A DNA stretch of 64,000 nt from Ophioderma brevispina. Lineage: Eukaryota; Echinodermata; Ophiuroidea; Amphilepidida; Ophiodermatidae. Position numbers and translations under genes: made by a program. A model generated the notes under the pieces. The model made no database searches and was not told the origin of the DNA. It worked only from the letters and a program-made list of their open reading frames with translations. The stretch covers positions 24,746 to 88,745 of the forward strand of contig JAMKCH010072026.1 of assembly GCA_023653785.1 (NCBI GenBank), given 5' to 3'. This document shows positions 22,770-35,241 of this stretch, piece by piece (the stretch's first letter is position 1; every line of letters begins with the position of its first letter).

Positions 22770-24396
22770 AATAGTCCTCCATTTGACATCATAGTAATGT
22801 TTTAATGAGCAATGTAATAATCATGGGAAACTTGATTTTCCTGATTGTTGCTAAAAAAAGCCAATTTCTATTTATGTTGACCTTTCTTGAATAAACAAAT
22901 GACCTTTAGCCTATGTTCCCACATATCTTGGAAATAAAGCACCACATGCATGTGATTCAATTAACCTTTTTACTCCTGGTTACCTAAGGAATAATTTGAG
23001 CTATATTACATTAGATTTAGAGCAGTTCAAACATTTGACCCACAAAGTAACTTTACCCCTCTCCTGGGGCCAAACGCAGCAGCTTTCATTCATATTTGCA
23101 AAAGTTATATTTTTTTCTGAATTTTCCAGTGTTCAGATATTGGTACCTTGTTTGATCAAACCCTTCTGGGCTGATGCTCTATAAGGATGAATCACAAGGC
23201 CTCTTGATGCGGTCCGTAATATACGGTGTGTGCCCTGGCCAAAACTATTTTGGGAGTTGGCTTATTTTTAATAGTGGTAATGATATTTCTGATGGAGCCC
23301 AAATGAAATATATGTGCAAAAGTGCCTAGCAATAGTATCACACTATTATATCACACAGGACTCATGAGTTCAAGGATCTGTCCAAGAACAAGATTCACCG
23401 ATTTTACAATATTAACTGTTTTCATTATCATTTAGATTATGGTCAATGTTAAATATTTGTACAGACTGACGAATTAGCTAAATTTACGTTGACGTTGAGA
23501 AAATTTATAAAAATTCTGATTAAAAGTGCTTTCTTTGCTGAAAAGCAATGATAGCTGCATTTGTAAGCCTCAAAAATGTTAATTGTGCTTATTGACCCCC
23601 AAAACACGGGTATAGACACCACCTTTTTGCTTCAAGGCTAATTGACTGAGCAGTTATGACCCATCACATGCCCTGTAATGGTCGTTGACCTTTGACCTTA
23701 GTAATTTGCTAACACGTCAAACCCCTCAAAAGCATACTGTGGGTAATGCAGGGTTACCTACTGATCAAGGTAGTTTTTTGTGTCACCTGTACGAATGTTC
23801 ATAGGGACACTAACCAGTCACACATGTCTGTGTGCCTATGTCTGTTAAAGATTGGTGCCAGTAAAAAACTTTAAATGCAAATGCAACCAAACTTGGGTCA
23901 GATGCAATATGGGAGCCTTCAATATGTTTAAGAGGTCAGAGACCACATTCCTAGCTCAAAGGTCATCTCAGGTCAAGTGACACTATGCATCTCCATACCT
24001 GTATAACCATTTCTATCCATGTTTCTGCTCAAATAGCTGCCAACTGAGTGCCCATAAATATGTGGAGGCCCTTTGCTGCATAACTCTATGCAACAAGCCA
24101 ATTTTTCATTTTTTTTAGCTGTCAGCTAAACAAAATTTTAAAATAGGCTGTAAAGCAGCAAAAAGCCAACAAAAAAAAAAGAATTTCTGCATAGCGCTTT
24201 GCTCATTCCTGCGAAAAAAGCATAGTACATGGCTTTTGTTGTCAAATGTATGCAAGACACTATTTTTGGAACACACATTGTTTACCATGAAATACAGACA
24301 TACAAAAACCTATATTGTTATGAACAGAGTAGAGACACCTAGTCTTTATGCAGCATGTGATTATGAGATGATCACAATTGTCATGTTTACTTGCAG
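22770..24396. other. Intron, no gene seen
   Basis: AT-rich with scattered GGTCAAAGGTCA-like repeats on either strand near 23690 and 23950. No coding sequence is supportable. It ends in TTTACTTGCAG before FN3 copy 3. Confidence 0.45.
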
Positions 24397-24693
24397 AACC
24401 TCCATTGTTGTTCATCGAGGAAGATGAGGCTACAAATACTTCCATCACTGTTACTTGGTCATGGCCTGAAGAGATGGAATCCAACATCACCGGTTTTGTT
24501 GTCCAGCACCGTCTTGCATCCAGTATGGATCAGTTCAGCAACTCTAGTGTAGTTCCATTAGACGAAAGGGTATATAGTATTCCAGGACTGCAGCCGGGAG
24601 AATCCTATGAGGTCCAGATTTTAGCACTTTCAAGATATCAAGTAGATATGGCAATTGCTGTGAGCCCAGAGAGGATTATAATGACATTGGGAG
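24397..24693 (+). CDS. FN3 exon, copy 3 (intact)
   Basis: A complete 297-nt, phase 1-1 FN3 exon between TTACTTGCAG and GTGAGT, open throughout. It is closely related to copy 2 at the nucleotide and protein level: the same EPPLLFIEEDEATNTS start, TVTWSWPEEM, LQPGESYEVQILALS and SPERIIMTLGG end. Differences cluster in the middle (SSMDQFSNSSVVPLDERVY versus EEFINSTLVAPDERED), in the C'-E region of the domain, which is where FN3 repeats usually diverge. Extracellular module of the same receptor; the partner mucin exon is at 26066. Confidence 0.88.
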
Positions 24694-26065
24694 GTGAGTG
24701 TATAAAGGGAGGGGAATGCTTAAAGTAGCATTGCCACATTTTCAACAAAATATGAAATTTCTTCAATTTGCTCTCAAATGATAGTCTAGGACCTAGATAT
24801 ATTTTAAGTACAAAAATATTAAACCATAAATTATAGAGGAGTGTTAATATGAGGCTAAAGACATCCACTGATTTGTAGATAAATTTTATGGGCCTGTTGT
24901 AATTTTAATCAACAAATGTTTATTACGTGAATGTCGGACTCCTACCCATTGATAATAAATGCACAAAGATTACCGATCGGTCAAACAGGGTGGATGGCAT
25001 AGAAATCAACTCTGGTGTGTGTTTTCTTGTGTTTAACACCATGTCCCACTGTCTACTGAATAAAACCACGCCAGAGTGGTTTTATGACATGCACCAAATT
25101 ATCCCCCCCCCCCCGAAAAAAAAAAACACATTCCTAAAGGACTTCTTCCATTAAATTTGGCTCATAGTAGTAGGACATAAATACAAATGAAATAAAAATT
25201 TAAAAAAATAATGGTTTAACAGGGAAAGCAAATCTTGAATTAGTATATTTAGTATAAAAACACCATGACCATTTTTTTCCACCAAAATATGCGCAACTAA
25301 TATTTAGGCAATTACATAAAATATTGGGCAAAAAATGAAATCCTGGGTCCACATGGACCCCCCCCATGCACTTAAGTGTTAAAGGTCCATGGCCCGATCG
25401 CTAATAGCCTCATCCCCAGAACCCCAGATTTTACCGGAAGTGGTCGAAATTTTGGTATCAGAAGAAAGCTACTATTTTTCTCATTTACCCTGTGAAATCT
25501 TAGGGCTAAATGATGTTTGGTTTGGGAGTTACGAGCGAAAGTGTACTCCATTTTGGTCGACCAATATTAGTTTTACACAGTACTCTATGGGGCTCACAAA
25601 ATCATGTTTCTAGCTGTCACATCAAAACGGTTTGAAATATCGGCGCGAAACTTTACAGATGGGGCTTTTAGGTTAAGTCCATTCTATCAAGATGAAAACT
25701 TTATATACTTAAATCGGGCCATCCCCCTTTAAAGTACAGAATTGAAATGAAAATGTTAGGGTAAAACTATAACTTAGTGAATGTCTATGAAATTCCATCC
25801 ATTAGTTCCTTAAACAAATTTGCAAAAAATCATATAGTTTATGCTTTTATCAGTGTTCTACTTAAGCAGAAAAGATGTTAAACTAGATATTTTGGCAGCA
25901 TTACAATATTGTATAAGATAAACAAGTAATAGTGTAACAGGAAATACCATAACTCAACAAGTTGATTAGTAATTGAATCTTTAAAGTGTGTTGCCATTAT
26001 ACTACTAGAGATAGAAAGCTGCGTAGAGTGAATGGTATATAATATTGCTTATGAATCTTTGACAG
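24694..26065. other. Intron carrying a TTAA MITE
   Basis: Starts GTGAGT and ends CTTTGACAG. Holds the family B MITE; the remainder, including a C-run at about 25105, is AT-rich without a gene. Confidence 0.5.
25383..25728. mobile_element. TTAA MITE, family B, complete
   Basis: TTAA at 25379-25382 and 25729-25732. Left end AGGTCCATGGCCCGAT and right end ATCGGGCCATCCCCCT are imperfect inverted repeats sharing ATGGCCCGAT. Non-coding, 346 bp. Its left part matches the fragment at 13627-13740. Confidence 0.78.
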
Positions 26066-27502
26066 CGACCACAGCAACTACAGAAGCCCTTCAAACTCAG
26101 CCAGAATCAACCCACTCCTGTCATCCTGCTGAATCAACAACAGGAGGAAGCAGTAACTGCCCCTGAATCTACCATCCTGTTTAGTCCGCTGAATCAAAAC
26201 AGGGGAAGAAGTAGTAGTAACTGCCCCTGAATCTACCACTCCTGTCAGTCAAGCTGAATCAACAACAGGGGAAGAAGTAACAGCCCCTGAATCTACCACT
26301 CCTGTCAGTCTGGCTGAATCAACAACAGGGAAAGAAGTAACTGACCCTGAATCTACCACTCCGGTCAGTCCGTCCAGGAAGCCACAACAGGGGAGAAGTA
26401 ACTGCCCCTGAATCTACCATCCTGTTAGTCCAGCTGAACTCTGAATCAACAACAGGGGAAGAGGTGGACTGCCCTGATCGACACTCCTGTCGTCCAGCTG
26501 AATCAAAAACAGGGGAAGAAGTGACAGCCCCTGAATCTACCACTCCTGTCAGTCCGCTGAATCAAAACAGGGGGAAGAGGTGGCCTGACCTGTGGAATCT
26601 ACCACTCCTGTCAGTCCAGATGAATCAACAACAGGGGGAGAAGTGACTGCCCCTGATTCTAACACCTCCTGTTTCCGTCCAGCTGAATCAAAAACAGGGG
26701 AAGAGGTGACTGCCCCTGATTACCAATCCTGTCAGTCCGGCTGAATCAACAACAGGGGGAGAAGTGACTGCCCCTGATTCTACTCTCCTGTTCAGTCCTG
26801 CTGAATAAACACAGAGTATTAACTGCCCCTGAATCAACCACTCCAGTCGCCAGCTGAAATCTAACAAAAGGGGAAGCAGAATGCCGTGATCTACCACTCC
26901 TGTCGTCCAGCTGAATCAACTACAGGGGGGGGGGAAGAGGCAACTGCACCTGCATCTACCACTCCTGTCAGTACAGCTGAATCAAAACAGGGGATTGAAG
27001 ACGTAACGGCCCCTGATCTACCACTCCTGTCAGTCAAGCTGAATCAACAACAGGGGAAGAGGTGACTGCCCCTGAATCTACCACTCCTGTCAGTCCAGAT
27101 GAATCAACAACAGGGGAGATGAATGCTCCTGGAAATCTCCACTCTGCAGTCCTGTGAATCAAAAACAGAAGTAAACTGCCTGAATCAACCACTCCAGTCA
27201 GTCCAGCTGAATCAACACACGGGGAAGAAGTTATCCCCCTGAATATCTACCACTCCTGTCAGCCCAGCTGAATCAACAACAGGGAGGGGAAGCAGAAAAC
27301 TGCTCCAGAATCCACCACTCCTGTCAGTCCAGCTGAGTCAACAAACAGGGGATGAGTAACTGCCCCTGATCTACAACTCTGTCAGTCCTGACGAATCAAC
27401 AACAGGGGAAGAGGGGACTGCCCCAGATCTACCACTCCAGTCAGTCCAGCTGAAATCAAATACAGAGGAAGCGATCTACTTATGTTCCAGCAACAACTGC
27501 AG
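26066..27502 (+). pseudogene. Mucin-like tandem-repeat exon 3 (indel-laden)
   Basis: After CTTTGACAG it begins with codons for a Thr-rich lead (ATTATTEALQTQPEST), the same lead as array 4. About 24 copies of the 60-bp unit follow, most with small indels. It ends CAACAACTGCAG|GTAGGG, the same donor as array 1. Predicted role is an O-glycosylated stalk next to FN3 copy 3. The frame is lost after the first unit and regained only locally. Confidence 0.78.
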
Positions 27503-30344
27503 GTAGGGCATGGAAAATCTTTTGTTCATTTTTTTGTCACTCATACTAGTGAATTTATCCCGTGTGTGACCTTGGACCTAGATATGGGCGATTATCATTA
27601 AAAACGGTTTGCATGTGCATTCGGAGGTAAGGACACACCCAAAAAAAAATGTCTCAAAATTGTAGGTTTGATGTTTAACATTTAAGTATTAATACCTATT
27701 ACGGGAAAAAAGATTGCCAACAACACTTCTTACGTTTTGCACAGTATGCACACAAAACATTTTGTACAGCAAAAAATAAAGGGTTATTAGTTATTATCAA
27801 AATTTTAGTCAACAAATATGGCAAATGATGACATTTATCAGAGGGTTGCTGGGGACAATTTTATTTGTACGAAGATAAAGTTTTGAGTAGCTAATTGAAC
27901 TCAACAAAGATGATCCAATTGTAGTTTATTACGTTATCTTGAGTATGGAATTCGCCTGAAATTGACTTTATAATAAACAAAATATTTACGTACCTTTTAC
28001 TAATTTATTCTAAAGGTAATTTAATTTGACACCAGATCATTCTATGGCCAAATTATAGTTGATGTTACTATAAAACGCATTCAACGTAGTAAAAGATAAC
28101 GTAATAGACAATTAACGTAGTAAACATGTTGACCATTTTTCACATCTCCCATGGACTAAGATGTACTGATTGAAAAGTTTATATAATTTTTGGTGGGCGG
28201 GAGGAAATTAAGTATCTATGCCACTCCTAATCAATATTAAATAGCTTGCTTGGTTGCTTGAGGAATGTGGATAACGTTTAAAACACTTCCTTAAAGGTCA
28301 CATTTTTAAAACAGGTAACATTTCTTAGATTTTTAATAGCTTCAATTGTGAGCTGAGAAGAAAACAAATATTCCAAACTGCGCATTATGTTTACCTTGAA
28401 ATACGATGCACAATCAATAGCTTAAAAGTTTACCAAAATTAGGAACTGCTTGTAAGGAGATACGTAATAAACAAGGTTTTGACAGACATATGTGTGATTT
28501 CAAAAAATATAAAAATAAGTGCGAATACAAGGAAAGAAAAAAACATCATTACAGTTAAATTTACCGTTCACAACAAGGAAACAATTGACTTAGAAGAATT
28601 AATGTGCTAAGTATATTTTAATTTTTTTTATAATTTTGATGTTGTGTGTTTCGGACATCAATTTACTCCTATTTTTCGATGTTTGAGGGACAAATGTGTT
28701 CATAGAAAAGAAAACTGGACGCATGGCAAACTAGATATTTGGCCCCAAATGCAGCTCAACGGCCCTATCAAATATTACCGTTTTGTTCCAAATAAAGCAT
28801 TTTTGAAAAGACTTATTAAAGGGATTATTGGTATCAAATTCTATCGGAACATATATAATAAATATCCCTAATATGACGTACAGATGGTTTTCATGAGTTC
28901 ATTGGAGTATCCTTGCGAGAAAGAAAACACCATTTTCCGCAAACTTCCGAAAGCAGTAGACGATTAAGGAAGCCGCCACGTTGAATTTTTTTACCTATCG
29001 TTTTGCCACAAGGCCATGTTAGTTTCACACCAATTTGAAGATGATCGGTGGTTAGTCAAGTTCTGGCCTGTATGAAAGACTATCGCGTTTACTTTTACGT
29101 TGAAATAAAAAAAAAACAAAGCTTTAATTTAACGTTTCCTTTAAAATGGTATAAATTTATCAAAAAGGCATACATTTATGCCTAATTTTTTATAACGAGC
29201 CTGGGATTCTTGAGAAATATAGTTTTTAAATTATAAATTAGTTTAAAACGCGGCATCCATACAAGAAGAGATTACTAGGTAACATGAACAGTACGTAGAT
29301 GCCTGCAACCGCGAATTAGTGGGTTCGAACACTGATCTCTATACAATGGATTTGGGAAACCTGGTTCGTAATTGAAGCCCTGATAGGCCATATTGTCATC
29401 AAAAAGAGCACAAGGGGTCAGGTGGTAAGGAGCCGTGTCATTTATACAAATGTTCCATTGAAATGTGGCTATAAAATAAGTGACATAACAGACTACAGAA
29501 TCAAGTCAGTGAGCTCATTGTATTTGCGGTTATGGATGGGCATGTCTCTCAAAGGGCACATGGGATACACAGATTCTTAAAAATGCAACTAGAGATTTCA
29601 AACCCATCCTATATTCTGTGATATGTAGTGGATTCATATAGATAGTCCCTCAATAAATTTCGTATCTTTTTTTGGATACAAAAATGTCTTTAGAGTGAAA
29701 ACAAAAGGGGATTTTCATATGCTTATAATTTCAATATCAAAAAGGCTGATTTGCTATTTGTTCCAAGAGGAAATTCACAAATGTTTGTACCAAAGAAATA
29801 AATCTCCGCTAATAACGATCACTGGTGCAAAAATCAGACATATCAACAGCATTTTTTAAAGACCGCCTTTATGTGAATTCCTCAGTGCATGCACCTTTAA
29901 TTTTGGAAAAAACTTCTAGCCCACAATGGGGCAAAGAGCCTTAGGTATTCACATTTTTTCAAGATGTTACTTTTTTACCTAACTATCTATATTCTTCTTA
30001 CTAATTTTATTAGTATAGTGTTTTTTAAATTGTTTTTTTAATTTGAAGTCTTTAAGAACTAATAACACCATACAAAAACACTATATATAAACTGCCAAAA
30101 TTCGTGTTCATGCCCAATTAGAAAATTAAAAGTGGATGTGACTATTCAGAAATCCCAACACAACAAGATGCAAGCCTCTTCAAAAGTCAAGTTTTGAAAT
30201 AAGCACCTTGGTTTTTTAAAGACTATGCCTGATGCCACATTTGAAAACGTGATTTGTTGTAAACAAATCTTTGGCCTGTCTTTGTGCATATCCACGCTGT
30301 AACTTTTGAATGATCACAATTACCTGTCGTGTTTAAACTTGCAG
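27503..30344. other. Long AT-rich intron
   Basis: Low-GC sequence. It holds short inverted matches (AGATAACGTAATA near 28091 versus TATTACGTTATCT near 27927) and the MITE at 29581. No coding region is supportable. Confidence 0.45.
29581..29896. mobile_element. TTAA MITE, family C, diverged, inverted relative to 14419
   Basis: TTAA at 29577-29580 and 29897-29900. The left end (AATGCAACTAGAGATTTCAAA) resembles family C. Internal AAGGGGATTTTCATATGCTT is the reverse complement of the matching segment near 14520, so the core is in the opposite orientation. The right terminal repeat is poorly preserved. Confidence 0.6.
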
Positions 30345-30636
30345 ACCCTCCATTGTTGTTCATCGAGGAAGAGAACTACAAATACTTCATCACAGTTACT
30401 TTGTCATGGCCTAAGAGATGGAATCCAACATCACTGGTTTTGTCGTCCAGCACCGTCTTGCTCAGTATGGATCAGTTCAGCACCTCCATGTATTCCATAT
30501 AGAAAGGGTGATATAGTATTCCAGGACTGCAGCCCGGAGAATCCTACGAGGTCCAGATTGTAGCACTTTCAATTCAAAATATCAGTAATCTTGCTGTCAC
30601 GGTAGAGCCCAGAGAGGATTTAATTGACATTAGTTG
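30345..30636 (+). pseudogene. FN3 exon, copy 4, frameshifted
   Basis: Fourth copy of the FN3 exon, after AACTTGCAG and before GTGAGT. It starts DPPLLFIEEE as expected, then several one- to three-base deletions scatter the remaining motifs over three frames (equivalents of VTLSWPxEMESNITGFVVQHRL, LQPGESYEVQI and VEPREDLI). Length is 292 nt against 297 in intact copies. It is immediately followed by the best-preserved mucin array, which suggests that this exon was or is part of a functional gene; sequence error is a real alternative to decay. Confidence 0.72.
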
Positions 30637-31515
30637 GTGAGTATAAAAAGGAAGATTGAAATATGAAAATGTAGGGAATAGTAGACAGTTACTGAATGCA
30701 TAAATGCACATTTATACATCATTTCCTTGCAAATTTTTGCCATAAACGCAATAGTTGGTCAGAATAATTGATCAATTTGTTGATTAGCGCAAAAAGGTGA
30801 TTAACAACTAGATTTCTTTTCTCGCAGCATTGCCATAATTGTATTAGATCATCAGCTAACAGGTATCCCATAACTTAACTCGCAAGTTATCAGTGATTGA
30901 ACCTTTTAAAAAGGCTGACATATTTTTGTGTCGTCTGTAGAATTGGCAGAAGGCACTATGGATTTCTCTGATGTCATTCCAGATGTGTGTGTATCTGTGT
31001 CTGTGGTCAAATTATTAACCTAAATACCCATGAATATTTGGGAAGCTGATCCCGGCTGCGATGTTATCTCAAACGTATGTTTGCGGATAGGGAAAGCGCT
31101 GATCCCGATCTTCTGCATCCTGAAATGATGCCTAAATGTTTATGGTATTGTTTGGCAAAGTGATCGCGACCATTTGTGAAGCGCTTAGAGGCCAATAGCA
31201 TAAGGCGCTATATTTATAATCTCGCTATTATTTTATAATTAAATATATGCATGCGTATGAGGTTCCCGTAAGGGCTTACGATGATGTAAAACTTTTGTGG
31301 AAAGGATGGCGGGGAAGGTGGGGGGTGCCGCACCCGGGCCCGTTGTGGGGGGGGAAATGTTGTGACCTCAGTGATTCTTGGTAACCTCATGTGACCTTTG
31401 GCCCCATTCACAACCGCGATGGCAGATAACCACTTGCGGTCCGGGGACCGCGATGTATTATTTTTAATAGTTAGATATAAAGATACTTAAAGTGACGATT
31501 GTAATTCTTTGACAG
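30637..31515. other. Intron between FN3 copy 4 and mucin exon 4
   Basis: Starts GTGAGT, ends CTTTGACAG. A short family-A-like piece (TTAAAAAGGCTGAC) is at about 30906. No gene is seen. Confidence 0.45.
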
Positions 31516-33201
31516 ATGCAGCAGTAACTACAGAGGCCTTACAAACTCAGCCTGAATCAACTACAATTGTCAGTCCTCCTGAATCAACTACAGGAAAAGA
31601 AGTAACTGCCCCTGATCTACCACTCCTGTCAGTCAAGCTGAATCAACAACAGGGGAAGAAGTAACTGCCCCTGAATCTACCACTCCTGTCAGTCCAGCTG
31701 AATCAACAACAGGGGAAAAAGTAACTGCCCCTGAATCTACCTCTCCTGTCAGTCCAGCTGAATCAACTACAGGAAAAGAAGTAACTGCCCCTGAATCTAC
31801 CACTCCTGTCAGTCCAGCTGAATCAACAACAGGGGAAGAGGTAACTGCTCCTGAATCTACCACTCCTGTCTGTCCAGCTGAATCAACAACAGGGGAAGAA
31901 GTAACTGCCCCTGATCTACTACTCCTGTCAGTCCTGCTGAATCAACAACAGGGGAAGAAGTAACTGCCCCTGAATCTACCACTCCTGTCTGTCCAGCTGA
32001 ATCAACAACAGGGAAAAGTAACTGCCCCTGAATCTACTACTCCTGTCAGTCCAGCTGAATCAACTACAGGAAAAGAAGTAACTGCCCCTGAATCTACCAC
32101 TCCTGTCAGTCCCGCTGAATCAACAACAGGGGAAGAGGTAACTGCTCCTGAATCTACCACTCCTGTCAGTCCAGCCTGAATCAACAACAGGGGAAGAAGT
32201 TACTGCCCCTGAATCTACCACTCCTGTTAGTCCAGCTGAATCAACAACAGGGGAAGAAGTAACTGCCCCTGAATCTACCACTCCTGTCAGTCCAGCCTGA
32301 ATCAACAACAGGGGAAGAAGTAACTGCACCTGAATCTACCACACCTGTCAGTCCTCCTGAATCAACAACAGGGGAAGAAGTAACTGCCCCTGAATCTACT
32401 ACTCCTGTCAGTCCAGCTTAATCAACAACAGGGGAAGAAGTAACTGCCCCTGAATCTACGACTCCTGTCAGTCCAGCTGAATCAACAACAGGGGAAGAGG
32501 TAACTGCTCCTGAATCTACCACTCCTGTCAGTCCAGTTGAATCAACAACAGAGGACAAGGTGACTAGACCTGAATCTACCACTCCTGTCAGTCCCGCTGA
32601 ATCAACAACAGAGGACAAGGTGACTAGACCTGAATCTACCACTCCTGTCAGTCCAGTTGAATCAACAACAGGGGAAGAAGTAACTGCCCCTGATCTACCA
32701 CTCCTGTCAGTCCCGCTGAATCAACAACAGGGAAAGAGGTGACTGCCCCTGAATCCACGACTCCTGTCAGTCCAGTAGAATCAACTACAGGAAAAGAAGT
32801 AACTGCCCCTGAATCTACCACTCCTGTCAGTCAAGCTGAATCAACAACAGGGGAAGAAGTAACTGCCCCTGAATCTACTACTCCTGTCAGTCCTCCTGAA
32901 TCTACTACTCCTGTCAGTCCAGCTGAATCAACAACAGGGAAGGTGGTAACTGCCCCTGAATCCACGACTCCTGTCAGTCCAGTAGAATCAACAACAGAGG
33001 ACAAGGTGACTAGACCTGAATCTACCACTCCTGTCATAGAATCAACAACAGAGGACATGAGACCTGAATCTACCACTCCTCTCAGTCCAGTAGAATCAAC
33101 AACAGAGGACATGAGACCTGAATCTACCACTCCTGCCAGTCCAGAATAACCAATAACAGAAGAGGAGACCGAATTGTCTACAACGGTATCGGCTACAACA
33201 G
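31516..33201 (+). CDS. Mucin-like tandem-repeat exon 4 (mostly clean)
   Basis: Begins after CTTTGACAG with a Thr-rich lead (AAVTTEALQTQPESTT) and continues with about 27 copies of the 20-residue unit ESTTPVSPAESTTGEEVTAP and variants, changing towards the end to TTEDKVTRP and TTEDMRP. Long stretches are open, notably 32739-33146, but one-base indels still occur near 31612, 31913, 32014, 32175 and 32692, and some units carry TAA where CTGAA is expected. Near the end TAA at 33147 replaces an expected TCA; the same frame then continues EEETELSTTVSATT up to ACAACAG|GCAAGT, a consensus GC-AG type donor. Ser/Thr/Pro content and repetition indicate a densely O-glycosylated extracellular stalk. Confidence 0.82.
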
Positions 33202-34464
33202 GCAAGTCTAAATCTTTGTCATTCAGCAAAAATTTTGCTTCTGAGGTCATTGAAATGACAAGTTGTAATGTAATTGGTATAAATTGTATAATAATATATT
33301 ATATAGCAAGATGGTAACACAGCTGTCAATGAAACATGTTTACCGATAAATTCTTTACAAATGCGATATGCAGTTTCCTCTTGTCGCTAGTTGACATGTT
33401 ATCTTTGATGTATTACAAAGAGTTATTGATCAGTATTGCATTCTATAATATTATAATATCGTTGATGAATATTACAGAGTTTTTTTGTTATGTGAACAGA
33501 AAATAAGTTTCTAAGGAAAAACATCTTCAAAGGAATACTAGTTTATAATTATGAGCGTCACTAATACTTTGATTTGATTCAAAGTAACTGTATACAAATT
33601 GTAGTTTAATGTTCAAATTATATCCTCATATATTCCAAAAGTGAAATTAAGACATTGACCACATCATAAAATATTGTTTCATCTTTAGTATTAAAATCCA
33701 TCATTTTTGATAATAATACTATAGAACATTTTTTTTGGAAGAGCTTATTTATTTTGATTGTTTTAATTCACTTGAAATGTATTTTTGGATTAGTTCAAAA
33801 AGCAAAAATATTCCCCCACTGTCAAAAAATGAACCAATCCGTACTAGCTTCCTGCACTGTGATTTATACAAGTGCACGTAAACATGACCACTGATACTGC
33901 ATTTTTTTGCGACTAACCCCAGTCACTGAATAATAGGTGGCAAATGCTGTGGGATTCATTTCCTAATATAAATGCATGCTTTGCCACCACTGTTGGGCTG
34001 CCGCAAGTTTCGGGTTTTGATTGACGAGGGACAATTAGTGTAGTAGCGCGATATACAATTGGTCCATACTTATGACCATAGTTATTTGCTTAGAGGTGAG
34101 CCAGTCAGTGTATTCCTTGTGATTGTGCTCTTTCTGTGAAGCATGTATTATTTGAGTGCGTTGATTATGTGCTTATACGTAGAAATTATTATAGCGTCCC
34201 AGATTTGAAAACATTATTTCAAGATAGTATGCCTCTTCAGGTTAAATTTTCCTGAAAGAGGCTGATCTGTTTAAATATTTTAAACTTTTTAAAAATGTTG
34301 TGACTAGAATTTACTAAGGTGTATGTTTTATAAAGGTTTTAAATTTGTTTAAAGATTTGATGTACCTTATCTTAATGACACGATATGACGCAATTGTGTT
34401 GAGTTGACATTAAATTTTATACTGCACTCATCATCCATTTACGAATATATGTCACCTTAAACAG
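33202..34464. other. AT-rich intron (possible GC-AG intron)
   Basis: Donor GCAAGT, acceptor CTTAAACAG. Contains no supportable gene or complete mobile element. Confidence 0.45.
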
Positions 34465-34602
34465 TGCCTTCCACAACCACACAACCTACGACAGTAGAGT
34501 CGACCACAGATGTAACCACACAACCTACAACAGTAGAGTTGACCACAGATGTAACCACAATGCAGACTACTTCAGTCACACCTACTACTCCTATGCCTGT
34601 TG
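34465..34602 (+). CDS. Short Thr-rich linker exon
   Basis: A 138-nt, phase 1-1 open exon (46 codons) between TTAAACAG and GTAAGT. It encodes PSTTTQPTTVESTTDVTTQP and a second, nearly identical copy of TTVE(S/L)TTDVTT, then MQTTSVTPTTPMPV. It is a mucin-type O-glycosylated linker between the large array and the FN3-like exon downstream. The frame is fully open and the splice phases match both neighbours. Confidence 0.78.
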
Positions 34603-35241
34603 GTAAGTAGTCTACTCTGATTAGATCCTTTTTGTCTATAGCCCCAATCTACAAAAAAGTGCTCCCTTGTATTACACTGTTAGTCATCCAGTGACTGCAA
34701 AATTCGGAAAACTGCTCACCAAAGGAATTGCACCAGTAAATCGTGTACTGGCTGAAATCGACTGGAATTTAACACGTGCACAGAGAAAGCATATCTTGAC
34801 GCATGAGCAAAAGCTGTGTCAAGGTTATGACATCGCTGCACAGACGGAGAAATAGACTATATGTTTGGATCTGACCCTATGACCTCACCATAGAATTGCA
34901 TGGGTATGGAGTTATGAGTCTTGTTTTCAGGCTTCTCCTATATGAATAACCACTGTTTTCATGCCAACTTTGATAAAGAGGAGTTGCCTTTTCAACATTT
35001 CTAATATTTGTTTTAAAATCAGTCTAATTTCTTCAACCTGGAGCCAACATTTCCTAAATTTAACAATGTTGAAGAATACAAGCATTAATAGGGAACCTTG
35101 TAATGATTACTCCATACTTCAAGGTGGATAGAGTAGAGTGTCGGAATAGAGCTAGATTTTACTTTGTGTCTTATGTAGTTTCAAGTAACAACTTTTTGGT
35201 CACTTTGTCCTTTCTTATGCACCAAATATTTTCTTTTTCAG
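34603..35241. other. Intron, nothing identified
   Basis: Plain intronic sequence between two well-supported exons; an incidental open stretch at 34667-34855 has no domain. Confidence 0.45.

Noticed and set aside
31633..33250. Long minus-strand open frames (Val/Asp/Ser-rich repeats) over the mucin array
   Set aside because: They are antisense readings of the 60-bp repeat; the + strand has the mucin composition, splice sites and neighbouring FN3 exons.
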